Assembly (NCBI GenBank): GCA_037176705.1
Contig: CM073886.1
Coordinates: 128,370,001 to 128,434,000, forward strand
Direction of reading: 5' to 3'
DNA length: 64,000 nt
Origin: Molossus alvarezi
Lineage: Eukaryota > Chordata > Mammalia > Chiroptera > Molossidae
A program made the translations under genes and the position numbers. This document shows positions 48,512 through 60,283 of this stretch, piece after piece. The stretch's first letter is position 1, and every line of letters begins with the position of its first letter. The notes below the pieces were generated by a model, which worked only from the letters and a program-made list of their open reading frames with translations, was not told the origin of the DNA and ran no database searches.

Positions 48512-49670
48512 TGAGAACAAGAACCTTACCCCCTCGGTGACCTTTCCTCACCCAGCATTTTGCTGGTCAGGGCGCTGAGACCCCTGACTTTTCTATCATT
48601 GGTCATATGGTCTGGACTTCCCCTGACCTCCCTTCCCCTGGCACATTGCTAGTCATGCAGTCTCAGACCCCCCCACCCTTAGAGGAGAAGTCGAGGGCCC
48701 GAGAATAGCCTCACAAGACCCCCATACATCCCTTTCATGACCGCTCCCTTACGCAGTAAGCTCTGGAGAGAACATCTAGGCCCTAGCTGTGTTTCAGCTC
48801 CAGGCCCACAAAAGCAGCAAAGCCCGATGAAGTGAGGTGATGGCTGACATCACGAGCAGCTGCAATGACTAACGACCACCTACTTTGCAAACATCAGTTT
48901 ATTTTAGTAGAGACCACAACCCTGAAAGGACATACCTGGAAAAGCTAATAAACATACTATTGAGATCCTCCCCTGAGACCCCTAGATGAAAGCTCTCAAG
49001 ACCAAGGACACAGCAGGCATCCTCCTTGGAGTAAACCCACTCAAATGTTTTTAGACTGTATGTTTACTTTCTTTTCTCCTAAATTCTAAAGGTCCCAGTG
49101 AGACTTGCAATCAAGGGAGCAGGGGGCAGTGGCAGCTAGTCCTAGGCTAACCTCTGGAACCTGTCTCCACACCCCCCTTTTCTCTGACTTTTCAGTGAGC
49201 TGACAGCAGCCCTGTCCTGACTCACTTCTGTCATTGTGATTTTCACTTCTCAGTGAGTCCATGCAGCCCAGCATGGCTCACTTCTTTCCTATAACATTTC
49301 TAGAAGTCCAAAGCAGAGCACTGCCTAAGGCTCCCTCCTGTTGCTTCTTCTGTCCTAGACTTTTCAGTGAGCTAATAGCAGCCATACCTTGGCTCCCTTC
49401 TGCCACTTGGGCATTTAGTTCTCAGTGAATTCACACTGCTCAGTGTGGCTCACTTCCTTCCTATAACTTTTCTGGAGCGCCAAAGAAGAAGCACTGCCTC
49501 AACCCTCTCCTGTTATTTCTTCTATCCTAACCCCTTCTTTTGTTTCACAGTTCCCAGGTTTAATAAATACACTCTCAAAATCACCTGGAATTGTTTGGTG
49601 AAATCTTTTCTGCACAAAGTCAACAACCCATATCCAGATCCACTCTGAGCCTGGTCCCTTTCTGGTGACA
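48512..49670 (+). mobile_element. Probable solo LTR of an endogenous retrovirus
   Basis: Non-coding, GC-rich against its surroundings. It carries a polyadenylation-like AATAAA (49562-49567) followed about 100 bases later by the end CTGGTCCCTTTCTGGTGACA, in the style of the R-U5 part of an LTR. An internal 172-bp tandem duplication lies upstream, as in some LTR enhancers. The left end (TGAGAACAAG, 48512) is a guess, and I found no clear target-site duplication. There are no gag, pol or env frames next to it. It lies antisense to HCN1, starting about 520 bp upstream of exon 7 in gene direction. Confidence 0.45.
49186..49529 (+). repeat. 172-bp tandem duplication inside the LTR-like element
   Basis: Two copies, 49186-49357 and 49358-49529, both starting GACTTTTCAGTGAGCT. 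They share CAGTGAGT/CAGTGAAT, TGGCTCACTTC and TTCCTATAAC, and both end TTCTTCTGTCCTA or TTCTTCTATCCTA. They differ at many positions, so the duplication is not recent. Confidence 0.9.
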
Positions 49671-50309
49671 GAAGGCATAAAGCAAATGGTATCATATAGA
49701 CAGAAATCAAAGTGAGCCCAAACACTGGCTTAGAAAGCCCCATGATGAAGCAAAACTGAATCAGATGACGGGCTTGCCTTATGTAGATAATATATTCCCA
49801 ATAAGATCAGCATAAATTTTTTATTCTGTACACACGCAGGCATTTTCTATTTAAACAACTGCATTGGAATTTAGCTTCCCAGTATATGGTAAATAAACAT
49901 TTGCAAATTTGGATTTCCTCATTTGCTAACTAACTAAATGATAAAAGCAATAATTTAATTATCCAAAATTTATTCCTTAAATTCCTATAGACTTTGATTT
50001 AAAAAAATTAGAAATGATTGAACATTTTAGCTTCAAAATAACCAATTTGAATGGAATCACTGAACCAAATAGCAACACATTCTACAAAATGAGTTTCAAT
50101 CACCTATGGAAAAACTAAGGGCTAAATAGAGGCTTACACTGACCAAGTGCTCTCAGAAGTTGGAAACGGCAGTGTTCATTACCAACATAGAGCTCTCCAG
50201 CCATTATCTCTCAGCATCTCCTCAATAATTCCTCAGTGAGGAGCAGAACAAACCAAGGTACATTCCTGAGAATAGAAAGTCACTGGTCTGTGTGAAAAAC
50301 ACTTACAAT
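49671..50309. other. Intronic DNA, nothing recognised
   Basis: AT-rich, with no repeat or exon assigned. Confidence 0.5.
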
Positions 50310-50325
50310 AGTCCCTTCTTCTTTT

Positions 50326-50578
50326 TTTTTTTTTTTTTTATCCTTACCCGAGGATATTTTTCCATTTTTTGTACAGATGGAGTGGGAGGGAGAGAGAGGA
50401 AGGGAGAGAGAGAGAGTAACATCGACGTGAAGGGACACATCGAGTGGCTGCCACCCGCATGACCAACCAGGGCCGGGGACAAACTGCAACCGAAGTACGT
50501 GCCCTTAGCGGGAACCGAACCCGGGTCTCTCCGGACCGCAGGCCGATGCTCTAACCACTGAGCCAAACTGGCCAGGGC
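50326..50578 (-). mobile_element. tRNA-derived bat SINE, long subfamily, minus strand
   Basis: T-run, TTACCCGAGGATATTTTTCC, GAGAGAGAG tract, ACATCGACGTGAAGGGACAC, GTACGTGCCCTTAGCGGGAA, then the tRNA-like head in reverse (GAACCGAACCCGGGTCTC, GATGCTCTAACCACTGAGCC). It is flanked by a perfect 16-bp target-site duplication, AGTCCCTTCTTCTTTT, at 50310-50325 and 50579-50594. The intact head and duplication suggest a fairly young copy. Confidence 0.95.
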
Positions 50579-50902
50579 AGTCCCTTCTTCTTTTAAAGGC
50601 TTCATAGTTTTTGTTTCCATCACAAAGAACAAAATTAAGAAATTCCACATATTTGGAAATTAAAAAAAGTAAACCTTCTGATGATAAAAGAATCTCAGAT
50701 TTCATGAATTGAGTTTCTAGATTCCCTATGAATGAAGCCAGAGTTTCCCTGTGAATTTTCTCTTGATATTGTTATTTTGGAGATCCACTTACCAAGTGAA
50801 GAGAGTCTTGTGTTAGGTGTTACAGAGTGGGTGATTTTTTGTTATTTACTGTGTGTGTATGAGTTTGGGTAAAGGACAAAGCAAGAAAAACCAACTCATC
50901 TG

Positions 50903-51115
50903 TATTTTTTTAAAGATTTGTCATTAATTTTGAGAGAGAAGAAGGGAGGAGAAGAGAAACATCAATGTGATAGGAAAACATCAATTGGCTGCCTCCTGAA
51001 TGCCCCCTACCGGGGACTGAGCCCACAACCCTGGGCACGTGCCCTGACTAGGAAATGAATGGGCAGCCTTCAGGCACCAGATGATGCCCAACCAACTGAG
51101 CGACACCAGCCAGGG
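50903..51115 (-). mobile_element. VES-type bat SINE, minus strand
   Basis: TTAATTTTGAGAGAGAAGAA, ACATCAATTGGCTGCCTCCT, GGGCACGTGCCCTGACTAGG and the reversed head GACACCAGCCAGGG. The short direct repeats CTCATCT at 50896 and 51116 may be the target duplication. Confidence 0.9.
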
Positions 51116-51122
51116 CTCATCT

Positions 51123-54100
51123 ACACCTTACACTATCCTTTAGGTTCCTTAGAAATTATATATATAGATTAGTTTGCCATTATTTTTATGTTTTTGTACT
51201 AGATTTTCTAATTGTTTCCTAAACATTGACCTTGTCACCCTACTGGTTTAAGACATTTTAAAGACAGCAACCACATAGTAACATTATTGTACCCCTGCTA
51301 CTTTGAGTTTTGAGCTCAGATTCAGTTATTCTAAAATGCTTATGAGTCCATCCATAACTGTGGACAAACCCAAGACCCACACTGAGTTCCAATCTCAAAT
51401 TTTAGATGGTATACTATTGTGTCCCCTGCTAAGTATCTCATCTTTGTAATAAAGATTCCCAGGGCTTTATGTATCTTCTCTAAGAAGACAACGTGTCTTT
51501 GAGATTCCTGTGCAATGACTATGATGAAGAAAGTATTGGGAAGGTTGAGTACTGTTTTCTCTAATATAGATATGTCCGTACTCACCAGGTAGGAAATTAA
51601 TTCTCTTTTTGGTGTTCAGATGACCTCACAAGGAAGTAAAATAAGATGCAAAATAATACTGAACTCCCAAAAAGCAAGCTGAACACAGCCTACAGATTGA
51701 AGCTTTTCAAAGCATCTGCTGGTATATTTTCTAGATCCTGCTTGTTGTTTCAAGATTTCTGCTTTTTTCTTGTTTGTTTACTCTCTGAGAACGCAACCAG
51801 GAATTTCCTGGTGGTGTAATCACTACTTTAAGATTCTTCATGCACATTTACTTTGAAAGAGGTCCCTTCATGGGGATACAGATTTCTAAATTATAATCAC
51901 ATGAAAAGTAATGAAGACTTGGCATTTGATTTTAATTCTGTAGGATTCTCCTGTTTTTCTTTACAGGTTATTTTCTTTACAGGGGAAGTTATTTCACTTA
52001 ACCAAGAGGAAACTACCAGCAACACAACACACCCGAGGCACGTTAGAAACCTGTCTCTAATTTCAACATCCTGAGATGTGTGTCTGGCAGATTAAATTGG
52101 ACCTAATACACTATATATATTCTCTCACTAATCCTTAGGCTATCAGATATATCAACTACCCAGTGCTATTTCAGCTGACACTAGTTATCCCTGATTATAA
52201 ACATTTCATTCCTTCTGAGATTACTGTCACCTACATGAACAGTCATTTAATAAGGTGGGCAAATAACCTTAGGAATTTTGCAACAATATTTCCCAGACCT
52301 CTAAAATAGGGTGTGACACTTAGTAACACAGAGCTAATCATAACCTTATACCCGAAATTTGTAAGAGAATGTGTTTAACTTGAGTTTCTAGAATTTAAGA
52401 GAACATTTGTACTTGACTACTCATAGTAACCTAGGCAACAGCTGCTTCTTTCTTTTGTAACCGATGTCATGAAATAAAAGCACTTTTCTTTTGTACATCA
52501 ACATACTGATTTCCTATATATTACTTAGGTTTCTAATCCACTCTAAATAATGTGCAAGAAGAAATGCCACTTTTTGTTTTTTGTTTTTTATATTTGTATT
52601 TGTAATCTTCCCATATTTATAGCAGTGAACTAGTAAAATACTACTGCTTTATGGCATAGGAGTTGGTAACATTGGACTTAAATCAATTTGCATATCAAGC
52701 TTGGCTGGTAAAAGCTTTTTAAGTGTCAAATGGGTTTGAATAAAGATCTAAAGAAATTAAAAGAATAAAAACATTAAATACATATAAGTTTTGTAATATT
52801 TGATGCATTTCAAAATATTTTATATTTTTGCAATATTTTGAAGCAGAAGTTGGATATAACATATTTTCAAATATAGATATAAAGAAATAATTATGTATAC
52901 ATAGATTATATATCATGATACAGTCTAATAAATGATACCAATTTTGCTTTTTTCCTAAAGATACAACTGATCATTTCAATTCTTTGTATTTGCACAATTA
53001 TTAGTGTCCTTTACTACTGCCCATCCTGTTATTTAAGATTATTAAGATCATCTAAAGTTACTGCCTTGTCAAACACACCTTAACTCTCCACCTAGGTTTA
53101 GTTAGTTCATGTCTTAAAACAGAGGATTCGGGTTATCAGCTGGGTCTGAGTATGCCCACCAGTGGCCCCTCAGACAAGTTATGTATTGGCAAAGTTGTAA
53201 TGAGGATGAACTAAAATAGTGCCTCTAAGGTGCCTAGGACGAGCCCAGAACAGTACGGGCACTCCTAAACCATGGGTCCCCTTCCTTCATCCCTTATGTT
53301 CATTCTCTCTGTATTCTTGTGATATGGGCTCTACCTGCTACAATCACAAAAAAAAGTAATGCTTCATATATCAAGTACTCTCCAAATTTGTGAAGTACAT
53401 ATCATCTCCCACATCCTCCACCCTCTGGTAAAAAATTTGTTTATAAAGTAGCCATACCAATTCCTTAGACTTGTCTCACATACGATGGTTTCACAACCAT
53501 GGACACCCTTTCTTAAATACCCCAGGGAGAATTTATCTTTGTGCCTCCTCTCTACCTCGATCCTCTTGCATCTCAGCATCTTAGAGTACCTTATCGGACT
53601 TACTTATTTATATGATATTTCTCTACACTAAACTATAAGGTCTTTCACGAAAAGTACAACAATCACACTTGCAATGTCTACTTTTATCTACTTACCACAG
53701 ATTTAATCCCATAATACCACTTGGTTCAGAGAATAAGGAATGAATGAGTCAATCAACAAATGAACAGCAGAATGACATACAAAATGGAAATATTCCTTGT
53801 AAAACAAGATGCTCACATCTGAACACAACATCCCAAACAGCCACATTGTTTTGAGGAGTTTGGTCTTCTCCACCCAAAGTTACATTGCTCTTATCTTTTA
53901 TAGATTATACACATGTTTATGACATGACTGTTTTATATTGTTGGATATGTAAGTGGTTCCATTAAGGTCCATACTTTCTACTCCTTAACCTCTCATCCCT
54001 TCCCTTGCTTAGGATGTCTGTGTCTTCTGATTCCACTGTGATTTCTTCAATTGTCTCATGTCTGCATGAAATCAGCTTTACACAACACTATTTCTAAACC

Positions 54101-54550
54101 AATATCCACTATGTATCTACACTGATTGTCCTTGGCAACTTAAGATACTTGATGGACTACCCCTGTAATTCTCGGAATATCTGTTGAGTAGGTGGGAAAC
54201 CACCATCATCAGCCATGGCATAAACAGAAGATTAAAGGAGACCTGTTATGTAACTAGAACAGAAGTCACACAGAAACGTGAAAGCTAAGAAGGGTAAGAC
54301 CATGAGTTCCCTCCTATCCATTGCCCAAAATCCGCCAGACCACTACAAACTCTTCCTTTTGATTTTAAATCTCCCCACACTCAACTTGTAAAAGTTAGTC
54401 AAACGCCTTGAATTATAAATGCCTTTAAAAAGCAACCAGCTTTTAAAAAATTCATCAAATGATTTTAGTTCTTAGATACCTCAAGTGTGTGTCGTTTCTT
54501 TTTGAAGTAATATCTTGACAGCTTTTGTTGTCCTAGGTGGTTTAATATGC
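51123..54550. other. Intronic DNA, no gene seen
   Basis: AT-rich and broken in all frames. The stretch 53190-53275 (GTTGTAATGAGGATGAACTA, CCCAGAACAGTACGGGCAC) may be a degraded MIR 3' end in plus orientation. Nothing else assigned. Confidence 0.45.
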
Positions 54551-54797
54551 TCCCCCCCCCCACCACCCAAAAGTATAGTAGAAATAATAACAGAACATAT
54601 ATTCACTAGGTATTTCTGAGGTGAGGCTACTGCAGGGAAAAAAAAGGTCTCCTAAATTTTCCTCGGGCTTTCTCTTATTTTTCATCCATGTACCTGTATG
54701 ACATGAATAATAAAATAGAGATTTAAGTAGACATGTCCTTGGTTTATTTAATGTAAAAGTTAATGATAGTCGCTGATTCGGACTGGATTCTATAGTG

Positions 54798-54929
54798 CAG
54801 TGTTTCCCACACTACAATGTACATAGGAATCACCTGCACATCTTCCTAAAAAGACAGGTTGACATTGAGTTAGTCTGGGATGGGGCCTGAGACTGCCTTT
54901 CTAGCTACTTCTTAGGTGAGGCCAATGAT
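54798..54929 (+). mobile_element. MER5A-like hAT-Charlie DNA transposon remnant
   Basis: CAGTGTTTCCCACACTACAA, AGGAATCACCTGCACATCTT, GGGATGGGGCCTGAGACTGC and CTTAGGTGAGGCCAATGATA follow the MER5A consensus order. The right terminal repeat is missing. A run of T follows at 54931-54950. Confidence 0.8.
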
Positions 54930-54951
54930 AGGCTTTTTTTTTTTTTTTTTG

Positions 54952-56270
54952 TAAGTGAAGACTTATAGCTGCCAGACTGACATTAAACCAGGTTCCTTGC
55001 ATAAGAGAAACTAGAAAGATGGCAGAAAGAAATGAGAATGAATTGACAGTATGAATTTAAGTCAACCAATGATGTTCCTGCAACCAGCCCCCTGGAAGAA
55101 AATATGGGAATATGAAACTAATGAAAGACACCGACCCTGCCTCAAAGAGTTTGTAATTTATTGAAAATGCAAGCATTTCATATAAAAAAAAAGTTGAGAA
55201 TAATTCCTAAGCTAAACTGTCTGCTAGCTACTGGAATGTTGATAAAAATCAACCTCTTTCTCTAGAAAGTAAAGTGTTCTTCAGATCTTTTGTTTGATGA
55301 CACAAGAAGATCAATCTACCACTGGCTTATAAAATGAACTGACAGGGAGGTTCTCAGCAGTTAAAATACAAATTTGTAAAGAGGTTTTGGTAATACTGTT
55401 GGGTTGGAGGCGATGGGGAGTTGCCCGAGATAAAGCTTAGCACCCAGAACAGAACTGTTCTCTTCCAAGAATCCCTGTAAAATGAAGGTTCCGAAGAACT
55501 GGGAAGGTGATGAGACATCTACGATTGTGAACCCAGACATGAAAGAAAATCACCAGATGGTGTCTGTCTTGTGACTGAAGATAAGATAAAAGGTTGTCAG
55601 GGAAAAAAGGTCAAGCAAGGCTTTGACATCCAGAGAAACTCTACTTCATCCAACTCTTCCTGACATTAGCTAGGAGCCCCTTTCTAGAAAACTGGTTAGA
55701 AACAGTACACTTCTGTGCATTCAAGTTGGGAAGATTTTATCACGTGACCAAATATCTGAGATAACTGGTCAACCAAGATTCATGCCTCAAAGATGGTCAT
55801 CCGAAACCCGGCCAGCAGCCCATACCATGGCCTGGCTCACAGCTCCTCCCAAAGGGGTGTTTTGTATTGGATTGTGACTCGGAGGCTTAATTACACCTTC
55901 TTATGGGGAGACTGAAAGGAAGGAATGAACATAGGAAACTCAGCGCAGTTATGGGAATGGTGTCTCTACAGTGGCTCTCTGGCCACTGGGATGGCTGTGG
56001 TTTCCAGAGGGGTGTTCTCGCTGGCCACGCTGGCCTTGACTCTCCTGAGGTAGTTTGCTGTGTGCGCCCTCACCTTTGAGTCCAGGACCTCAGCTCACCT
56101 GAGCGTGATTGTACCATTCAGACGGAAGTCCTGACTCTTCCATGTCATCTTACTAGATGTTCATTCCAGTCCGTTTTGTTAAAAGCCTCTACCTTTCCCT
56201 GTCTTGAGAGAAGACAATGAATTCTTCAAGGTCTGTACATGAGGAGGCACAGAGAGCCCTTAAGTAGGTT
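54952..56270. other. Intronic DNA, no gene seen
   Basis: Unique sequence with no exon, repeat or RNA gene that I can assign. Confidence 0.5.
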
Positions 56271-56308
56271 AAAACAAACAAACAAACAAACAAACAAACA
56301 AACAAACA
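56271..56308 (+). repeat. (AAAC)n microsatellite
   Basis: About nine AAAC units in a row. Confidence 0.97.
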
Positions 56309-57879
56309 CTAATATCCTTCCTACAGAGTTCTCGTTTTCTACTCCTGAGTAATCCAAAATATCAGTAGAGAGGTGAGCTGGAAATCTCTCTGTGCAAGAT
56401 AACCGCTAAAATGTACCAAGTAAACAAACCAATCCCCGCTCCCCCCCAGGAACACACGCGCATCCACACATTTTTCCTGACAGAGACAAATACCGTTGAT
56501 CTTTCCTCACACCAAGAAACTTCACTCTATATGACACCCAATGAGCAAGGTCCAGGCAGTGACCACAGTGGTAAACACACCCCTGTGGTTAGTCAAGAAG
56601 TCTGGATACAGGCTCAAGTAGGTGTTGATGAGGAAAACTAATCCCCATCAGTACTTGGTTTAGTTGGCAGGATGTTTTAGTAAACAGAGGTAAATGTGTT
56701 AAGAGATAATAATGATAAGTAAAACGTCTTTTACAGAATGTTTTTGCTTGTGTTTTATTAAGAATGAGCTAAATTTAAAGAGAAGACGAATGTTGAAATA
56801 AGATTATATCAAGAGTCCTACAGCTGAATCCAACCCTCGTATTTTTTACTCCTTTTTATATGAAGTTATTAATGTTTTTCACATTTTCGGGGTTTCTAAA
56901 AAATAAAAATGAAGAGACATATGTGGTGGAAACCATATGTAGTCCACAAGGCCTCAACTATTTTCACCCCAACAGCATGTCCACACCCCACGTGTCACAA
57001 TCCCTCCCTGACCTACTGGGTCAGCGTGATAAACGAGCACCAGGAAGGGGCAGGCTCTTGCCTCCAGGAAACACACCCTCTGTTCTTAAGCATAACTGAG
57101 CTGTGAACCCGCCCTTCCCAGACCACGTTCAACAGAAGCTTTACCCGGCCAGACGCACAGTCAACCAGGGTTTTCTCTCCAGCCTGTGGAGACGGTAGGG
57201 TTTGGGGACATATTTCAAAAGATAAAAGTTACAAAAAAGCTCCTTTTTGCCTTATTTTTGATAATGTTTTTATTCTGGAAGTTTTTAAATATATTAAAAA
57301 AGCAGAAAATATAATAGTACACAATCAGGGTCCCAGTAGAATGTGTACTATCACAGTCTAATAAACATGGAGAATAGTGTGATATAATAGCAAAATATAC
57401 CTGCAGGCCATCAGGGTCCAGTTTAAACAGGTATCAACTCATAGGTAAGCTTGTTTCACTGATACCTTACATACAAACTTACAGTTGTGAGGACCCGGAA
57501 CACAGTTTATTTGTGTATTATTATTTAATTATTGTATTATTTTCCATATGAACAACTGTAAACCTACTTTTGCCCCACCCAGTATCTCTCTCCTCCTTTA
57601 TTATTTTGAAGTAAATTGCAACTATATTCATCAACTACGAAATTTTAGTATTTATCACTAAAAGATGAATATCCTAAAATAAAAATCATAATATCATTAT
57701 TGTACTTAAAAAATTTATAATAATTTATAAATATGATCAAACATCCAGTCAGTGTTCAAATTCCTAAATTGGAGCACATTTTGTAAAGAGGCAATTTCTG
57801 GATATGGCCCAATGTCCTCCTCCCCTACAAAGGATCCTAAACAAAATGTCCCCTAGAACCTGTGACGTTTAAAATAATT
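56309..57879. other. Intronic DNA, possible old repeat at 57240-57790
   Basis: The right part is AT-rich with phrases such as ATTTATCACTAAAAGATGAA and ATCCAGTCAGTGTTCAAATT that recall an ancient mammalian dispersed repeat. I cannot name the family. No gene seen. Confidence 0.4.
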
Positions 57880-57890
57880 ATAAATAAGTT

Positions 57891-58111
57891 ATTTTGTTTA
57901 CAAAAAACTTTTTTTCTTTATTAATTTGAGAGAGAGAGGAGGGGAGAGGGAGATAGAAACATCGATGAGAGAGAACATCAACTGGCTGCCTCCTGCACAC
58001 CCCACAGTGGGGATAGGCCCACAACCTGGGCATGTGCCCTGACTGGGAATCGAACCAGCGACCTCTTGATGCCTGGGTCGACGCTCAACCACTGAGCCAC
58101 ACCAGCCAGGC
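57891..58111 (-). mobile_element. VES-type bat SINE, minus strand
   Basis: T-rich end, TTAATTTGAGAGAGAGAGGA, ACATCGATGAGAGAGAACAT, CCCACAACCTGGGCATGTGC, GGGAATCGAACCAGCGACC and CTCAACCACTGAGCCACACC. Its reverse complement has a good B box (GGTTCGATTCC). The direct repeat ATAAATAAGTT flanks it (57880-57890 and 58112-58122). Confidence 0.95.
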
Positions 58112-58515
58112 ATAAATAAGTTTTAAGATATGAAAGATATAGAATCTCTTATTATACCGCAGCAAGACAAAAAAGTATACTCGTGTGTTCCAAAAAATAA
58201 TACTCATCTAGTTTAAAAGAATAGCAGTGGAAAACAAGAAAAGGTTTGTTGTTGAACACCGGTAGCATCTAACTAAAATACCTCAGTCCTAGAATACGGA
58301 CGATCGCGATATTTTCTTCTGTACAATTTGCTCAGCGTCGTGATCAGAAACCCCTGAACAGAAAGATGACAGTTGAAACTTCAGAGGCAAGTGAGCATGG
58401 AGAGCTGAAAGGGTCTCAGGAGAAGAACAAATGCAACAGGATCATTCCGTGTGTTCTCTGGTTTACATTAATTACGGGATCTGTGTTCCAGTAAGTAAAA
58501 CCTAATGAGACTCTC

Positions 58516-58650
58516 CAGACCGAGGTTTCTCAGCCTCCCGGGTGGACATTTGCAGCCGGGTGAATCTTTGGTGGCCGGTGCCCTGTCAAATGTGTCGCTG
58601 CACCTCTGGTCTCTGCCTGCTAGATCCCAGGGCAAACCCTCGCCCTCGGT
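58516..58650 (-). mobile_element. MER20-like hAT-Charlie DNA transposon fragment
   Basis: On the plus strand GAGGTTTCTCAGCCTCC, GGACATTTGCAGCCGGGTGA, ATCTTTGGTGGC and TCTCTGCCTGCTAGATCCCAG follow the reverse complement of MER20. The other terminal repeat is lost. Confidence 0.65.
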
Positions 58651-60100
58651 GCCCCATGCTGATGGCCTGACAGGAGCACACCTGAGGACAGCTTTTCAGT
58701 CCCAACCTCCATAAACCCTGCTCTAAACATCCAAGGTGGCAAACACACTCTCGCTTCGGGTCTCTGAACAACTTTTGTATCATCTTTACAACGAAAGCTT
58801 AGAATTATGATTTAAACGTGAAAGCTTCTGTAATTAAATTTGAGGGCCATTGCTGTGATTATGCAATTATTTTGGATCATCTTGGAACACTGTCCCATGA
58901 ATGCTAATCTCATCGCTAACTAGGGAAAGCTATTTAAACACATGAGACATGCTTCTGAAAGCTCCGCCCATTTCTCTTTCCCATTCAAGTGTCAGGTTCC
59001 TCCAGCTGGTTAACTCGTTTCATTTAAGAGAATGAAAAAGGTGTGCTAAAGCGTCCTTGCATTTAGATAGATGAGAAAATAAAATACAATGTATACTAGT
59101 GTACATAAATAGCAACCCGTGTGCAAATGGCGTAAGACAGCGTGTGATAACACGTGACCATGTGTTCAGACAAATAGCACCTGAGGGTGAGCGAGGACAG
59201 AACACGGAGAAGCTGTCCTCTTTGTTTGGGGCAACCTTAAAAGAGCCACATAAAGGTGTTTCTTAGGTGTTGAGATGTGTAATTAAATTTCATAGCAGTT
59301 TCACTGATCCAAAAGCTGATTTTTATTTTTTCGTTAGAGAACAATGAATTAAATATGTCTGTCTAATAGTGTATATCACTGAAAAAGAATTTGCGCTATA
59401 GAATGATAGGTATATAAATTTAATGGGCACTGGAGATCTCTTTAAGAACAACATGTAGCAGACATTCAAAGCTACTTAGTAGTGCATTCACACTATTGTT
59501 TTGTTTTCACTTCATTTGCAAATTAAACGGATTTTTAAAAATTACCTTCCCCATATCGACGTAAAGGAAAACAATTTGTTGCTAGTTTTTTTTATCTTGA
59601 ATGGAATAATGCTACAAAACATCTTGAAAAAAAATATCAGTTCTAATTAGGATTAGTGAGTGAACTCAATGGGCAGAATGTTTGAGCTCCACAACTATTC
59701 TTTCTTTAGTTCACTTATAGCTACATGGAGTTGTCAAGGTTTCATAGTCAAAGTAGACAATCCTTTCCCAAACTTTACTACCTCACTAAAAATTCACATG
59801 TAGAATTTTGTCCGTGGAATACTGTCCGTGGAATATATAACAAATTCCTTAATCTGGCTTTCAAAACCTTTCATAATCTGGTCCCATTTCATGATTCCAA
59901 CCAGAAGTGCCTGTAAATCCCAACCTCAGCATGTGCTCAGGTCCAACCATGTGCTTTGCACTGTGCTGTCTACGGGGAACACGGAGACAGATTAGACGTG
60001 GAGCTGTTCTCGTGGGTCTTAACAGTCATTGTTTCACCAACACAGCTGTTGTTCTTCTCTTTATGTGTGTGCCCTTATTACTCATTCCTTCTAACAACAT
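58651..60100. other. Intronic DNA, no gene seen
   Basis: AT-rich with no assigned repeat. A 13-base phrase, TGTCCGTGGAATA, is directly repeated at about 59808 and 59823. Confidence 0.45.
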
Positions 60101-60283
60101 CCTAGAGTCCTGCACATCAAAAATCCACCTAGAGTCCTGCACATACCAAATTCCACCCAGACACCTGCACATAACAAATACCACATAACAAATGCCACCT
60201 AGACTTCTTCACATACCAAATGCCACCTAGAGTCCTGCACCTATCAAATACCACCCAGACTCTTGCACATACCAAATACCACT
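60101..60283 (+). repeat. 28-bp minisatellite, about six units
   Basis: Units start near 60101, 60128, 60156, 60198, 60226 and 60254 with the pattern CCTAGAGTCCTGCACATACC then AAATNCCA. The gap of 42 between the third and fourth starts equals one and a half units. The units are moderately diverged. Confidence 0.9.

Noticed and set aside
48512..49670. Retroviral genes next to the LTR-like element
   Set aside because: No gag, pol or env-like frame is visible on either side, so at most it is a solo LTR.
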